Shown piece by piece: positions 19,836 to 28,920 of a stretch of 64,000 nucleotides of DNA; positions within the stretch are counted from its first letter, which is position 1, and each line of letters opens with the position of its first letter. The stretch is from NCBI GenBank assembly GCA_001725155.1, contig MEFP01000012.1, positions 434,001 through 498,000 on the forward strand, written 5' to 3'. The notes below the pieces were generated by a model. It was given only the letters and a program-made list of their open reading frames with translations. It did not search any database and was not told the DNA's origin. Made by a program: the position numbers and the translations under genes. Origin of the DNA: Lysobacteraceae bacterium SCN 69-320. GTDB lineage: Bacteria; Pseudomonadota; Gammaproteobacteria; Xanthomonadales; Rhodanobacteraceae.

Positions 19836-22800
19836 GTGATCGCAGCCAGCTCCAGCACCGCGCCAGGCCGCTACGGCCTGCTGCTCTGCGCGCTGCTCGC
19901 TGCGATGCCGGCACCGGCGGCGGAGGCGGAGGCGCCGGACGATCCGCTGGCCGCGCCGCAATACCAGCACAGCGCCTGGAGCCTGCAGGACGGCGCGCCG
20001 CCGGACATCTGGGCGCTGGCCCAGCGCAGCGACGGTTATCTGTGGCTCGGCACCGGCAACGGCCTGTTCCGCTTCGACGGCATCAGCTTCGAGCGCTACG
20101 CGCCGCCGCCGTCGCAGCGGCTGGCCAACAGCAACGTGACCGCGCTGTATACGGCCGCCGACGACGCGCTGTGGATGGGCTTTCTGCCCGGCGGCATCAG
20201 CGTGCTGCGCGACGGGCGCTGGCAGCACTACGACGCCGCGGCCGGCGCGCCGGCGACGATGACCACCGGTTTCGCCGAGGATCGCAGCGGCGCGCTATGG
20301 GCCGCGGCCACGCGCGACGGCCTGCGGCGCTTCGACGGCACGCGCTGGCAGCCGGTCGGCGCCGACTGGGATTTTCCGGGCCATCGCGCCGACGCCGTGC
20401 TGACCGCTGCCGACGGCACGCTCTGGGTCGCCACCGACACCACGCTGGTCTATCTGCCGCCGGGCGAACACCGCTTCCGTTCCACCGGCGTCGCACTCGG
20501 CGGCGGCCATGCCTCGCTCGCGCAGGCGCCGGACGGACGTCTGTGGCTGTCCGACAAGAAGCTCGGCACGCGCGCGTTTGCCGGCGCCGCGGATGCGGTC
20601 GCGGCGACGCAGGAAAGCGCCGTGCCGCCGATCCATTTCGCGCAGATGCGCTTTGACCGCTACGGCGTGTTCTGGGGTACCGACCGCAACAATCACGGCG
20701 TGCGCCGCAGCTCGCGCCTGGCCGACATCGCGAACGGCCAGGGCCTGCGCGACCGTGATTTCGACGCGAGCACCGACGAACACAACGGACTGAGCTCGAA
20801 CAAGACCGTGCCGCTGCTCAGCGACCGCGAAGGCAATGTCTGGGCCGGCACCAACCTCGGCCTGCACCGCTTCCGCTACAACAACGTGCGCATGCTGCGC
20901 GACGCGCGGCTGGACGATCAGCTCGGCTATGCGATCGGCGCGAGCGAGCGCTACGGCCTGCTGATCGCCAACCGCGCAAGCGTGTACGCGCTGCACGACG
21001 GCCCGCTGCAGCGCCTGTTCACCGCGCCGGTGGACAACATCGCCGGACTGGCGACCGGCCGCGACGACACGATCTGGTTCACCAGCACGCCCGGCCTGTG
21101 GCGCTGGCAGGACGGCCGGCTCGCGTCGCTGCCGTCGCCCGACGGCACGGGATCGGCCAGCCTGATCGCCGGCGACGGCGCCGACGGCCTGTATGCGCTG
21201 TGGCAACCCGGCGGCCTGCAGCACCATGCGGACGGACGCTGGCAGCCGGCCGCACCGGCACTGGCCCCGCAAAGCCCATCGGTACTCCTGCGCGGCGCCG
21301 ACGACGCACTCTGGCTGGGCTATGCCGACAGCCGGCTGCTGCGCTGGCGCGACGGCGAGCAGCAGGTCTACACCGAAGCCGACGGCATGCCGGCCGGCAC
21401 GATCACCGCGCTGGCCCCCCTCGACGGCGCCCTGCTGGTGGCCGGCGAAAACGGCGTCGCGCTGCTGCAGGGCGAGCGCGCGCGGCCGGTCGCGACCGAA
21501 CCGCCGGAGCTGCTCAACGGTGTCAGCGGCATCGTCGTCGCGGCCGATGGCGCGGTCTGGTTCAACGGCCTGCACGGCATCGTCCAGGCCCTGCCGGCGG
21601 CACTGCGCGCGGCTGCCGCGACGGGCCGGCCGGCGGCGGTGCGCGTATTCGACAAGGAAGACGGCCTGCACGGCGTCGCGCTGCAGTTCCCGGCCTCGCC
21701 GTCGGCCGTGCGCGACGCTGCCGGCCGGCTCTGGTTCGCGACGAATCAGGGCATCGCACGCATAGCCCCGGCCCAGCTCTACAGCAATGCCGCCGCGCCG
21801 CCGGTCGCAATACGCGCGCTGCGCGCCGGCGGCTACGACTACGCGGTGCGCGATGGGCTTGCGCTGCTGCCGGGCACGCGCGATCTGCAGATCGACTACA
21901 CCGCGCTGAGCCTGGCCGTGCCGCGCCGCGTGCAGCTGCGCTACCGCCTCAGCGGCGTGGACGCCGACTGGCAGGACGCCGGCACGCGGCGGCGCGCGTT
22001 CTACGCCAACCTCGGCCCCGGCGCCTATCGCTTCGACGTGATCGCGGCCAACGACAGCGGCGTCTGGAACCGCACCGGCGCGACCCTGGATTTCCGCATC
22101 GAGCCGCGCTTCGTGGAAACCTGGATTTTCTACACCCTGTGCGCGCTGGCCGCGGCTGCGACCCTGTTCGCGCTGTACCTGCTGCGCCTGCGCCAGCTCG
22201 CCGCGCGCCTGCGCGCGCGGCTGGACGAACGCCATCGCGAGCGCGAACGCATCGCGCGCGAACTGCACGATACCCTGCTGCAGGGCGTGCAGGGGCTGAT
22301 CCTGCGTTTCCAGGCCATCGCCAACAAGGTGCCGCGGACCGAGCCGCTGCGCGACGCGCTGGAAACGACCCTGGACCGCGCCGAAGCGCTGGTCGTCCAG
22401 GCCCGCGACCGCGTGCAGGATCTGCGCGCCGGCCTCGGCGCCGACGCGCCGAGCCTGCCCGAGGCGCTCGCCCGCACCGGCGCGGAACTGGCGGAAGCCT
22501 ATCCGGCGGAATTCCGCGTCGTCGTCGAAGGCCGCCTGCCGGTACTGGATTCGCTGCGCCGCGACGAGATCTTCCGCATCGGCCGCGAAGCGCTGTACAA
22601 CGCATTCCGCCATGCCCGGGCCCGGCATATCGAGGTCGAGATCGTGGCCGAGCGCGAACGCCTGCGTCTGCGCGTGCGCGACGACGGCCAGGGCATTGCC
22701 GAGGACATCCTCGATGCCGGCGGCAAGGCCGGCCACTGGGGGCTGTCGGGCATGCGCGAGCGCGCCCTGGCGCTCGGCGCGCAGCTCAACATCTGGAGCC

Positions 22801-22898
22801 GCCGCGGCAGCGGCAGCGAAATCGAACTGCTGCTGCCGTTGCCGGACCACAGCCGCTGGCAGCGGCTGGTCCGGCTGCTGTCGGCCGGCAATCCCTGA
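19836..22898 (+). CDS. Hybrid-type periplasmic beta-propeller sensor histidine kinase
   Basis: 1,020 residues. A signal peptide or anchor (residues about 10-33) is followed by roughly 650 residues of repeated Reg_prop blades (GYLWLGTGNGLFRFDG, GNVWAGTNLGLHRF, GRLWFATNQGIARI) and a Y_Y_Y domain (LRYRLSGVDADWQDAG). A membrane helix near 765-785 leads to a HisKA_3 box (ARELHDTLLQGV, His811) and an HATPase domain. This architecture senses polymers or envelope cues in the periplasm. The GTG at 19836 was chosen because GGAGG precedes it and the preceding ATG runs straight into a stop. A LuxR-type regulator follows. Confidence 0.9.
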   Translation: MIAASSSTAPGRYGLLLCALLAAMPAPAAEAEAPDDPLAAPQYQHSAWSLQDGAPPDIWALAQRSDGYLWLGTGNGLFRFDGISFERYAPPPSQRLANSNVTALYTAADDALWMGFLPGGISVLRDGRWQHYDAAAGAPATMTTGFAEDRSGALWAAATRDGLRRFDGTRWQPVGADWDFPGHRADAVLTAADGTLWVATDTTLVYLPPGEHRFRSTGVALGGGHASLAQAPDGRLWLSDKKLGTRAFAGAADAVAATQESAVPPIHFAQMRFDRYGVFWGTDRNNHGVRRSSRLADIANGQGLRDRDFDASTDEHNGLSSNKTVPLLSDREGNVWAGTNLGLHRFRYNNVRMLRDARLDDQLGYAIGASERYGLLIANRASVYALHDGPLQRLFTAPVDNIAGLATGRDDTIWFTSTPGLWRWQDGRLASLPSPDGTGSASLIAGDGADGLYALWQPGGLQHHADGRWQPAAPALAPQSPSVLLRGADDALWLGYADSRLLRWRDGEQQVYTEADGMPAGTITALAPLDGALLVAGENGVALLQGERARPVATEPPELLNGVSGIVVAADGAVWFNGLHGIVQALPAALRAAAATGRPAAVRVFDKEDGLHGVALQFPASPSAVRDAAGRLWFATNQGIARIAPAQLYSNAAAPPVAIRALRAGGYDYAVRDGLALLPGTRDLQIDYTALSLAVPRRVQLRYRLSGVDADWQDAGTRRRAFYANLGPGAYRFDVIAANDSGVWNRTGATLDFRIEPRFVETWIFYTLCALAAAATLFALYLLRLRQLAARLRARLDERHRERERIARELHDTLLQGVQGLILRFQAIANKVPRTEPLRDALETTLDRAEALVVQARDRVQDLRAGLGADAPSLPEALARTGAELAEAYPAEFRVVVEGRLPVLDSLRRDEIFRIGREALYNAFRHARARHIEVEIVAERERLRLRVRDDGQGIAEDILDAGGKAGHWGLSGMRERALALGAQLNIWSRRGSGSEIELLLPLPDHSRWQRLVRLLSAGNP

Positions 22899-23001
22899 AA
22901 CGCTGAGCGAACGAGGTGTCCATGCCGCATCCCTGCCCTCTTGCGCCGCGGCGCTCGCCGCCCCACCGCAGCCGACGGCGGCGCGGGCCCGGAGCCCGCC
23001 G

Positions 23002-23628
23002 GTGAGCGGCGCACCGATACGCCTGCTCGTCGTCGACGATCATCCGCTGCTGCGCGAAGGCATCGCCGGCGTGCTCGAAGGCGAGGACGACCTGCAGCTC
23101 GTCGCCGAAGCCGCCGACGGCGACGAGGCCGTCGCCGCGTTCCGCGCGCACCGGCCCGACGTGACCCTGATGGACCTGCAGATGCCGCGCCGCAACGGCG
23201 TCGATGCCATCATCGCGATCCGCGCCGAATTTCCCGGCGCACGCATCATCGTGCTGACGACCTATGCCGGCGACGCGCAGGCGCTGCGCGCGCTGCAGGC
23301 CGGCGCGCAGGGCTATCTGCTCAAGAGTTCGCTGCGCAAGGAACTCGTCGACACGGTGCGCGGCGTCATGGCCGGCCGCCGGCGCATCGCTGCCGAGGTC
23401 GCCGGCGAGATCGCCGCACACGCCGGCGACACGCCGCTGAGTGCGCGCGAAATCGAAATACTGCGGGGCGTCGCGGCCGGCAATTCGAACAAGATCGTCG
23501 CCGCGCGCCTGGGCATCAGCGAGGAAACCGTCAAGGCTCACATGAAAAGCATTCTCGCCAAGCTGGGCGCGAACGACCGCACCCATGCCGTGACCATAGG
23601 CCTGCGCCGAGGAATACTCGATGTCTGA
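23002..23628 (+). CDS. NarL-family response regulator
   Basis: 208 residues: receiver beginning with RLLVVDDHPLLREG, acceptor Asp58 in LMDLQMP, and a LuxR-type helix-turn-helix (LSAREIEILRGVAAGNSNKI, then EETVKAHMKSILAKLG). GTG at 23002 has GGAG 7 bases upstream. It is the natural partner of the beta-propeller kinase encoded 103 bases upstream. Its stop overlaps the start of the MFS gene by 8 bases, so the exporter is in the same operon. Confidence 0.9.
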   Translation: MSGAPIRLLVVDDHPLLREGIAGVLEGEDDLQLVAEAADGDEAVAAFRAHRPDVTLMDLQMPRRNGVDAIIAIRAEFPGARIIVLTTYAGDAQALRALQAGAQGYLLKSSLRKELVDTVRGVMAGRRRIAAEVAGEIAAHAGDTPLSAREIEILRGVAAGNSNKIVAARLGISEETVKAHMKSILAKLGANDRTHAVTIGLRRGILDV

Positions 23629-25270
23629 ACACGATAGCGCCCCCCGTGAAGCCGGCGCCTGGGCGCCGCTGAGCCATCCGACCTTCCGTTCGCTGTGGCT
23701 GGCCGTGCTGGTCAGCAACATCGGCACCTGGATCCACGACGTGGCCGCGGCCTGGATCATGGCCGAGACCACGGGCTCGCCGCTGATGGTCGCCGCGGTG
23801 CAGTCGGCCACCACCCTGCCGGTGGTGCTGCTTGCGATCGTCGCCGGCACCCTGGCCGACATCGTCGACCGGCGCCGCTATCTCATCCTCGCCCAGCTGT
23901 GGATGTTTCTCGCCGCGGGCACCCTGGCCGTGCTGGCCCAGCTCGGCCAGCTCGGTCCCTGGTCGCTGGTGCTGCTGACCTTCGCGCTGGGCTGCGGCGC
24001 GGCCATGGCCATGCCGGCGCAACAGGCGACCACGCCCGAGCTCGTGCCCAAGCCGCTGCTCGGCAGCGCCGTCGCGCTGGGCTCGCTGAGCATGAACATC
24101 GCGCGCGCGACCGGTCCGGCGATCGGCGGTCTCATCGTCGCCCAGGCCGGCGCGGCCACGGCGTTCGCGATCAACGCGCTGACGTTTCTCGCCATCGTGT
24201 TCGCGCTGTGGCGCTGGAAACGCATGCCGGCCGAATCGGTGCTGCCGCCGGAATCCTTCGGCCTGGCCCTGCGCGCCGGCCTGCGCTACGCGAGCCAGGC
24301 CAGCGTGCTGCAGGCCGTGCTGGTCCGCACCGGCGCATTCTTCGCGTTCGCCAGCGCGCTGACCGCGCTGCTGCCGATCGTCGTGCGCCAGGAACTCAAG
24401 GCCAGCGCCGGCACCTACGGCCTGCTGCTGGGCTGCATCGGCATCGGCGCGATCAGCGGCGCCGTGCTGCTGCCGCTGCTGCGCCGGCGCTTGCATGCGG
24501 ACCACCTGTTCCTGCTGGCCAGCCTGGTCTACGCGGGCTGCATCGCCGGTGTCGCGCTGCTGCGCGACCTGCGCGCGCTGTATCCGATCTGTCTCGTCGC
24601 CGGCTTCGCCTGGATCAGCGTGCTGTCCTCGCTGCAGATCGCGGCGCAGACCGCGGTGCCAGCCTGGGTGCGCGCCCGCGCGCTGGCGCTGTACATCGTC
24701 GTGTTCTCGGCCGGCATGGCCGTCGGCAGCCTCGGCTGGGGCAGCCTGGCCCAGCATTACTCGGTGCTGGCGGCGCTGCTGGCCGCGGCCGTCGGCACGG
24801 CGCTCGCCGCGCTGCTGACCCAGCGCTGGCGCCTGCGCGACGCCGCGCAGGTCGACGTCACGCCGTCGGGCCACTGGGCGCTGCCCGTCGTCGCCGACCC
24901 GCTGGACTCCGACCGCGGCCCCGTGCTGATCACGATCGAATACCACGTCGTGCCGGCGCAGCGCGCCGCATTCCTGAGCGTGCTGCGCGAACTGGGCCGC
25001 AGCCGCCGGCGCGACGGCGCGATCACCTGGGGCATCGCCGAGGACACCGCCCTGCCCGGCAGCTTCCTCGAGTATTTCAGCGTGGCGTCGTGGCTGGAGC
25101 ATCTGCGCCAGCACGAACGCGTGACCAACGAGGAACGCCGGCTGCAGGAGTGCGTGCTGACGGCGCTGGAGCCCGGCACGCGGCCGCTGGTGCGGCATTT
25201 CGTCGGTGCGGCGGACGAAGGCCTGAAGACGCTGGCCAGGCCGCCCGACAGCGACGGCGTGCTGGGTTAG
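23621..25270 (+). CDS. MFS exporter of the EntS-like MFS_3 family with C-terminal ABM-like domain
   Basis: 549 residues: about twelve membrane helices (first near 29-49, with GTWIHDVAAAWIM and the loop DIVDRRRYL) and a cytoplasmic C-terminal domain of about 100 residues (ITIEYHVVPAQRAAFL through VRHFVGA) resembling an antibiotic-biosynthesis-monooxygenase ferredoxin-like fold. This two-part layout is typical of the MFS_3/transmembrane secretion effector family, relatives of the enterobactin exporter EntS. The exported compound is unknown. Overlap with the response regulator gene suggests it belongs to that sensory operon. Confidence 0.88.
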   Translation: MSEHDSAPREAGAWAPLSHPTFRSLWLAVLVSNIGTWIHDVAAAWIMAETTGSPLMVAAVQSATTLPVVLLAIVAGTLADIVDRRRYLILAQLWMFLAAGTLAVLAQLGQLGPWSLVLLTFALGCGAAMAMPAQQATTPELVPKPLLGSAVALGSLSMNIARATGPAIGGLIVAQAGAATAFAINALTFLAIVFALWRWKRMPAESVLPPESFGLALRAGLRYASQASVLQAVLVRTGAFFAFASALTALLPIVVRQELKASAGTYGLLLGCIGIGAISGAVLLPLLRRRLHADHLFLLASLVYAGCIAGVALLRDLRALYPICLVAGFAWISVLSSLQIAAQTAVPAWVRARALALYIVVFSAGMAVGSLGWGSLAQHYSVLAALLAAAVGTALAALLTQRWRLRDAAQVDVTPSGHWALPVVADPLDSDRGPVLITIEYHVVPAQRAAFLSVLRELGRSRRRDGAITWGIAEDTALPGSFLEYFSVASWLEHLRQHERVTNEERRLQECVLTALEPGTRPLVRHFVGAADEGLKTLARPPDSDGVLG

Positions 25271-25306
25271 GCGACGGCCCGGCTACCCGATGTGGTCAGG
25301 CGCGGC

Positions 25307-27238
25307 TCAGCCGCCCCAGCGGTCGCGCGGACAGCGCTGGTCGATGTCCCGTATGGCAGTGCGCGCCGCCGCGAAGTCGAAATCCTCGCCGCGCCTGATG
25401 CGCTCGATATCGGCCAGCAGCGCCGGGGCATAGCCGCCGGTGCGCAGCGCGACGCAGAACGCGTCGACCGCAAGCTGCCCGTAACCGGCGCGCGCGAAAG
25501 CCAGGCCGGTCGCCAGATAGCCGCCCGGCGCCTCGGGATCGAACGCAATCGCGTAGAACCCCGCCTGCAATGCCGCGCTGCCGTCGCCGAGCGCGACCAG
25601 AGCGAGCGCGTGGTTGCGGTGCGCCGGCGCGTCGCCGAAATTGCTCTGCAGGAAGCGCTCCGACAGGGCCACTGCGCGACGCAGTGCCGCGCGGTCGCCG
25701 GCGCGGTCCGCCTGCGCCACGAGCGCGCCGAGCTGCGCGTCGAAGGTCTCGCGTCGGCCGCGCAGCTGCGCGCCCGGCGCCGGCGTCGCCGGCACATTGG
25801 CGCGCAGCCATTGCAGGCGGCGCGCGAACGCGTTCCGGTCGTTCGGGCGCACCGTGTCGAGCAGCGCATGAATGGCGCTGTCATGTTCCTCGTAGACGAA
25901 TACCGACAGGTCTTCCAGGGTCGAGGCCGACGATCCCTGCGGCACGTTGATGGCCTGCATCGCGACGGCGGTCCTGTCTGCCTTTGGCCGCGACGGCGGC
26001 GTTGCTGCGGGTTCGGCCTGTTGCGGCGATACCGGCACGGAACTCGCGCCGGTGCCGATCCTCGCCGACCCGGCCGGGTCGATCGGCGCCGGAATCGGCG
26101 GCACCGTCTCTGTCGCAACGATCGGCGGCGATGACTCGACCGGCGCGGCTTCGCCCGGTTCCGCGCGCGCCGGCACCGACGGCGCCGGTGCTGCCGCCGG
26201 CGCCGGCCGCTCACTTTGCGGCACCGGCGGTGAAGGCGGCGGCGTGGGCAGTGCGGCCTTGTTCCGGCCCACCGGTGCCGGCTGCGCTGCCGGTGGACCG
26301 GCCGTTGGGGCGGACGACGGCTCCGGCACCCGCGCGCCGGGTAGCGGTGCCTCGGCCGCGGATTGCGGCCTGCGCCACCACCGTTCGGTGTAGCGGTCGA
26401 CGAGCCCGGCGACGGCGGCCAGCACGACGAGCAGCAGCAGGATCCGAAACCGTCGCGATGGTGCCGTCCGTTCGGCGGTCTCAGCTGGCGGAGTCTCGAC
26501 ATCGCGCCGCGGCCGATTCGCCGACGCCGGCGCAACAGCCGCTGCGGCCTGCGGCGGCGGACCTACCGGCTCCTTCGGCGCTGTCTCCGGCGAGGCGTTT
26601 TGCGCTGCCGTCGTCCCCGGGCGCGGCGGCTCGCGCCGCGGCGGGGCCGGCCACGTCGCGGTTTCCGGCGCGGCATCCTGGACATCGACGACGCGGTTCG
26701 CCTGCGCGGTCAATGCCTCGATATAGCGCGCGAGGTCGCCGCCGAACGGCACCGCCTCGGCCGTGCGGTCCGCGCGCCATTCCGCATCGGACCACAGCGG
26801 CTTCAGCGGCACGCCTTCGTCGCTGCAGGCCGTGCGCTGCAGCTCGGGCGCGCGCAGCGCGAGGCTCAGCCCCAGCCGCCGCGACAGCAGCTCGCCGCCC
26901 TGCGGCCGCAGCAGTACGAAGACGCGCTGCAAGGTGCCGGCCACCGGCGCGCGCAGCGCCGAGGGGTCGATGACGAAGGCCGACTTGCGCACCAGGCAAC
27001 GATCCAGTTCCGACTCGCTGCCGCGCTCCTGTTCCATGCGCGCGCGGTCTTCCTGCACACCGGGCAGATCCCTGAAATAGCCGTCCTCGCTGCGGAACGG
27101 CTGATAGACCAGCAGTTCGCCCGTGCGCGTGCCCCGGCTCTGGCGCACGTGGTAGACCAGCCCGTAGTGGACGGCATTCAGCGCAAAGGTGTCCGCCAGT
27201 CCGGCGGCGACGCAGAGTTCGACGCGTACGCTGCTCAT
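25307..27238 (-). CDS. Membrane-anchored Pro-rich protein of the tubulin/actin-like operon
   Basis: 643 residues. An N-terminal globular domain (1 to about 190) is followed by a Pro/Ala-rich linker, one membrane helix near 266-280 with an Arg-rich cytoplasmic flank, a very Pro-rich stretch of about 150 residues, and a helical C-terminal domain (about 450-643) with TPR-like repeats (ALSERFLQSNFGDAPAHRNH, YLATGLAFARAGYGQLAVDA). The topology suggests a cytoplasmic N-domain and a periplasmic helical domain. No known family recognised. It is the last gene of the operon, 17 bases after the VWA-like gene. Confidence 0.8.
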   Translation of the reverse strand: MSSVRVELCVAAGLADTFALNAVHYGLVYHVRQSRGTRTGELLVYQPFRSEDGYFRDLPGVQEDRARMEQERGSESELDRCLVRKSAFVIDPSALRAPVAGTLQRVFVLLRPQGGELLSRRLGLSLALRAPELQRTACSDEGVPLKPLWSDAEWRADRTAEAVPFGGDLARYIEALTAQANRVVDVQDAAPETATWPAPPRREPPRPGTTAAQNASPETAPKEPVGPPPQAAAAVAPASANRPRRDVETPPAETAERTAPSRRFRILLLLVVLAAVAGLVDRYTERWWRRPQSAAEAPLPGARVPEPSSAPTAGPPAAQPAPVGRNKAALPTPPPSPPVPQSERPAPAAAPAPSVPARAEPGEAAPVESSPPIVATETVPPIPAPIDPAGSARIGTGASSVPVSPQQAEPAATPPSRPKADRTAVAMQAINVPQGSSASTLEDLSVFVYEEHDSAIHALLDTVRPNDRNAFARRLQWLRANVPATPAPGAQLRGRRETFDAQLGALVAQADRAGDRAALRRAVALSERFLQSNFGDAPAHRNHALALVALGDGSAALQAGFYAIAFDPEAPGGYLATGLAFARAGYGQLAVDAFCVALRTGGYAPALLADIERIRRGEDFDFAAARTAIRDIDQRCPRDRWGG

Positions 27239-27255
27239 CGGCGATGCGTGGCCGC

Positions 27256-28920
27256 TCAGCGTTTGCGATCGGGATCGAACACGATCTGCAGCGCCGGCGA
27301 CTCGGCCTGGATGTGTTCACCACGTACGTCGCGGGCGCGCGCGACGAAAAGGCTGACGAGACCCGCATAGCCGTAGGTGCGGCGCTGCATCGTTCCGATG
27401 CAGGCGGCAATCTTCCGCGCGTTGCCCTCGGCCTGGCCGAGGCAGTCCTCGTCGCGCAGGTTCAGCGCCTCCAGCCGTTCGCTGTCCAGCGCCGCCGGCG
27501 CCACGGCAAGGCGCAGCGGCAAGGTGGTGCGCAGCGGCGTCGCGCGCGTCAGCGTCAGCTGCAGACTGCGATTGCGCTCGGTGGCCGACGGCTGCGCCAC
27601 CGTCTCCGGCTCAATGACGAAACCCGAGCGCGGATCCAGGTGCAGCTGCAGCTGCACCGCGTCGACCGAGGCATCGAGCAGCTCGCGATTGTCGCGGCAG
27701 CGGCGGTCGACGCGAACAGTGAGCTCGCCGGTATCGCTGCAGACCGGCGCCGCCACGCAACTGGCCAGCGACTCCGCATCGCGCCCGCTGCGCGGGGCAA
27801 TCACTTTCTGCTCATAGGAGGCAAACAGCGCCGTCGCGGCGGCGCCGCGGCGCTGCGGCGGCAGCCAGTCGGCCGGATCTTCGCTGTAGGTCGGTGCAAC
27901 CTGCAGACCGTAGAGCAGCCATTCCGGTCGCGGCGTGTCGAACAGGTGCAGTTTCGCGAGCAGTTCGCGGATCGTGCGCGCGTCGTCCGCATCGGCAGCG
28001 AACCAGACCAGGCTCAGCGGCCGGTCGTGGCGCGGCAGCGACGCAAGCACCGCCAGACCCGGGCTGCCCCGGCGCAAGGTGGCCGCGTAATAGTCGCCCG
28101 CGAACGGCAGCGCCACGGTCACGATGCCGGCGCTGACCGCCGCGCCGCGGGGCTGCTTGCGGTACCAGTCGCGGAAACGATCGACGAAGCCTCGCTGCGC
28201 GCCTTCGTTGAGCACCATGTCGGAGATCAGCAGCAGCGAGCGCGGCGGTGTCTTCGTCGCCGCGGGATCGAAGGCGATCTCGATGTCCGAACTGCCGGCG
28301 TCGAATGGCCCGCAGCTGCGATTCACATAGGCATCGCCGACGACGGCTTTCAGATTGGCCGGCGCATCCTGCAGGACCAGGCTCCTGCCGCCCTTGGTCC
28401 TTGCAGGCGCCTGGCGCAGCAGCAGCACGCGATGATTCTTGTCCGTATCCATCCACAGCATCAGCTCGCCGACGAGTTCGCGGAAACGTCGCGTCTCGTC
28501 GTCCACGCGCAGATAGCCGCACATGCTGCGGGAACCGTCGAGCACGACGTGCACGCCGCGCGGCACGTCCTCGGCCGGCGCCGGCGCCGGCGGCGACGGC
28601 GGCGCGCCGGCACAGGACGGCGGCAGCGCCGTCCCGGCCAGTGCCGCTCCGCCAGCGGGCGGGGACGGGGACGGCGGCGTGACCGGCGCCGAGGCGTCGG
28701 ACTGCTGCTGCACGGCGGCGTTCGGCGCGACGCGAGCCCGCTCCGCGGCAGCCCCGTTCTGGACGGCAGGACGCGGCGCAGGCGGTGGAGCAGCCGGCCT
28801 GCCGCGCAGCGCCAGGACAAGGAGACCGGCGACGAGCGCGGCGGCGCACAGCACGAGCACGAGCAGGCCACTGCTGCCGCGGCCCTGCTGCTGACGGACA
28901 GGACGAGGAAGGCGGTTCAT
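27256..28920 (-). CDS. Anchored VWA-like domain protein of the tubulin/actin-like operon
   Basis: 554 residues. An N-terminal signal-anchor helix (about 19-39) and a Pro/Ala-rich linker of about 80 residues precede a VWA-type domain with an intact D-x-S-x-S metal motif (LDGSRSMCGY, Asp128-Ser132) and a strand reading SLLLISDMVL. Several Cys residues and a beta-rich C-terminal region follow. VWA domains bind protein partners through a Mg2+ site, so an envelope adaptor role is plausible. Its ATG overlaps the stop of the lipoprotein gene (ATGA). The overall protein is not one I recognise. Confidence 0.8.
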   Translation of the reverse strand: MNRLPRPVRQQQGRGSSGLLVLVLCAAALVAGLLVLALRGRPAAPPPAPRPAVQNGAAAERARVAPNAAVQQQSDASAPVTPPSPSPPAGGAALAGTALPPSCAGAPPSPPAPAPAEDVPRGVHVVLDGSRSMCGYLRVDDETRRFRELVGELMLWMDTDKNHRVLLLRQAPARTKGGRSLVLQDAPANLKAVVGDAYVNRSCGPFDAGSSDIEIAFDPAATKTPPRSLLLISDMVLNEGAQRGFVDRFRDWYRKQPRGAAVSAGIVTVALPFAGDYYAATLRRGSPGLAVLASLPRHDRPLSLVWFAADADDARTIRELLAKLHLFDTPRPEWLLYGLQVAPTYSEDPADWLPPQRRGAAATALFASYEQKVIAPRSGRDAESLASCVAAPVCSDTGELTVRVDRRCRDNRELLDASVDAVQLQLHLDPRSGFVIEPETVAQPSATERNRSLQLTLTRATPLRTTLPLRLAVAPAALDSERLEALNLRDEDCLGQAEGNARKIAACIGTMQRRTYGYAGLVSLFVARARDVRGEHIQAESPALQIVFDPDRKR

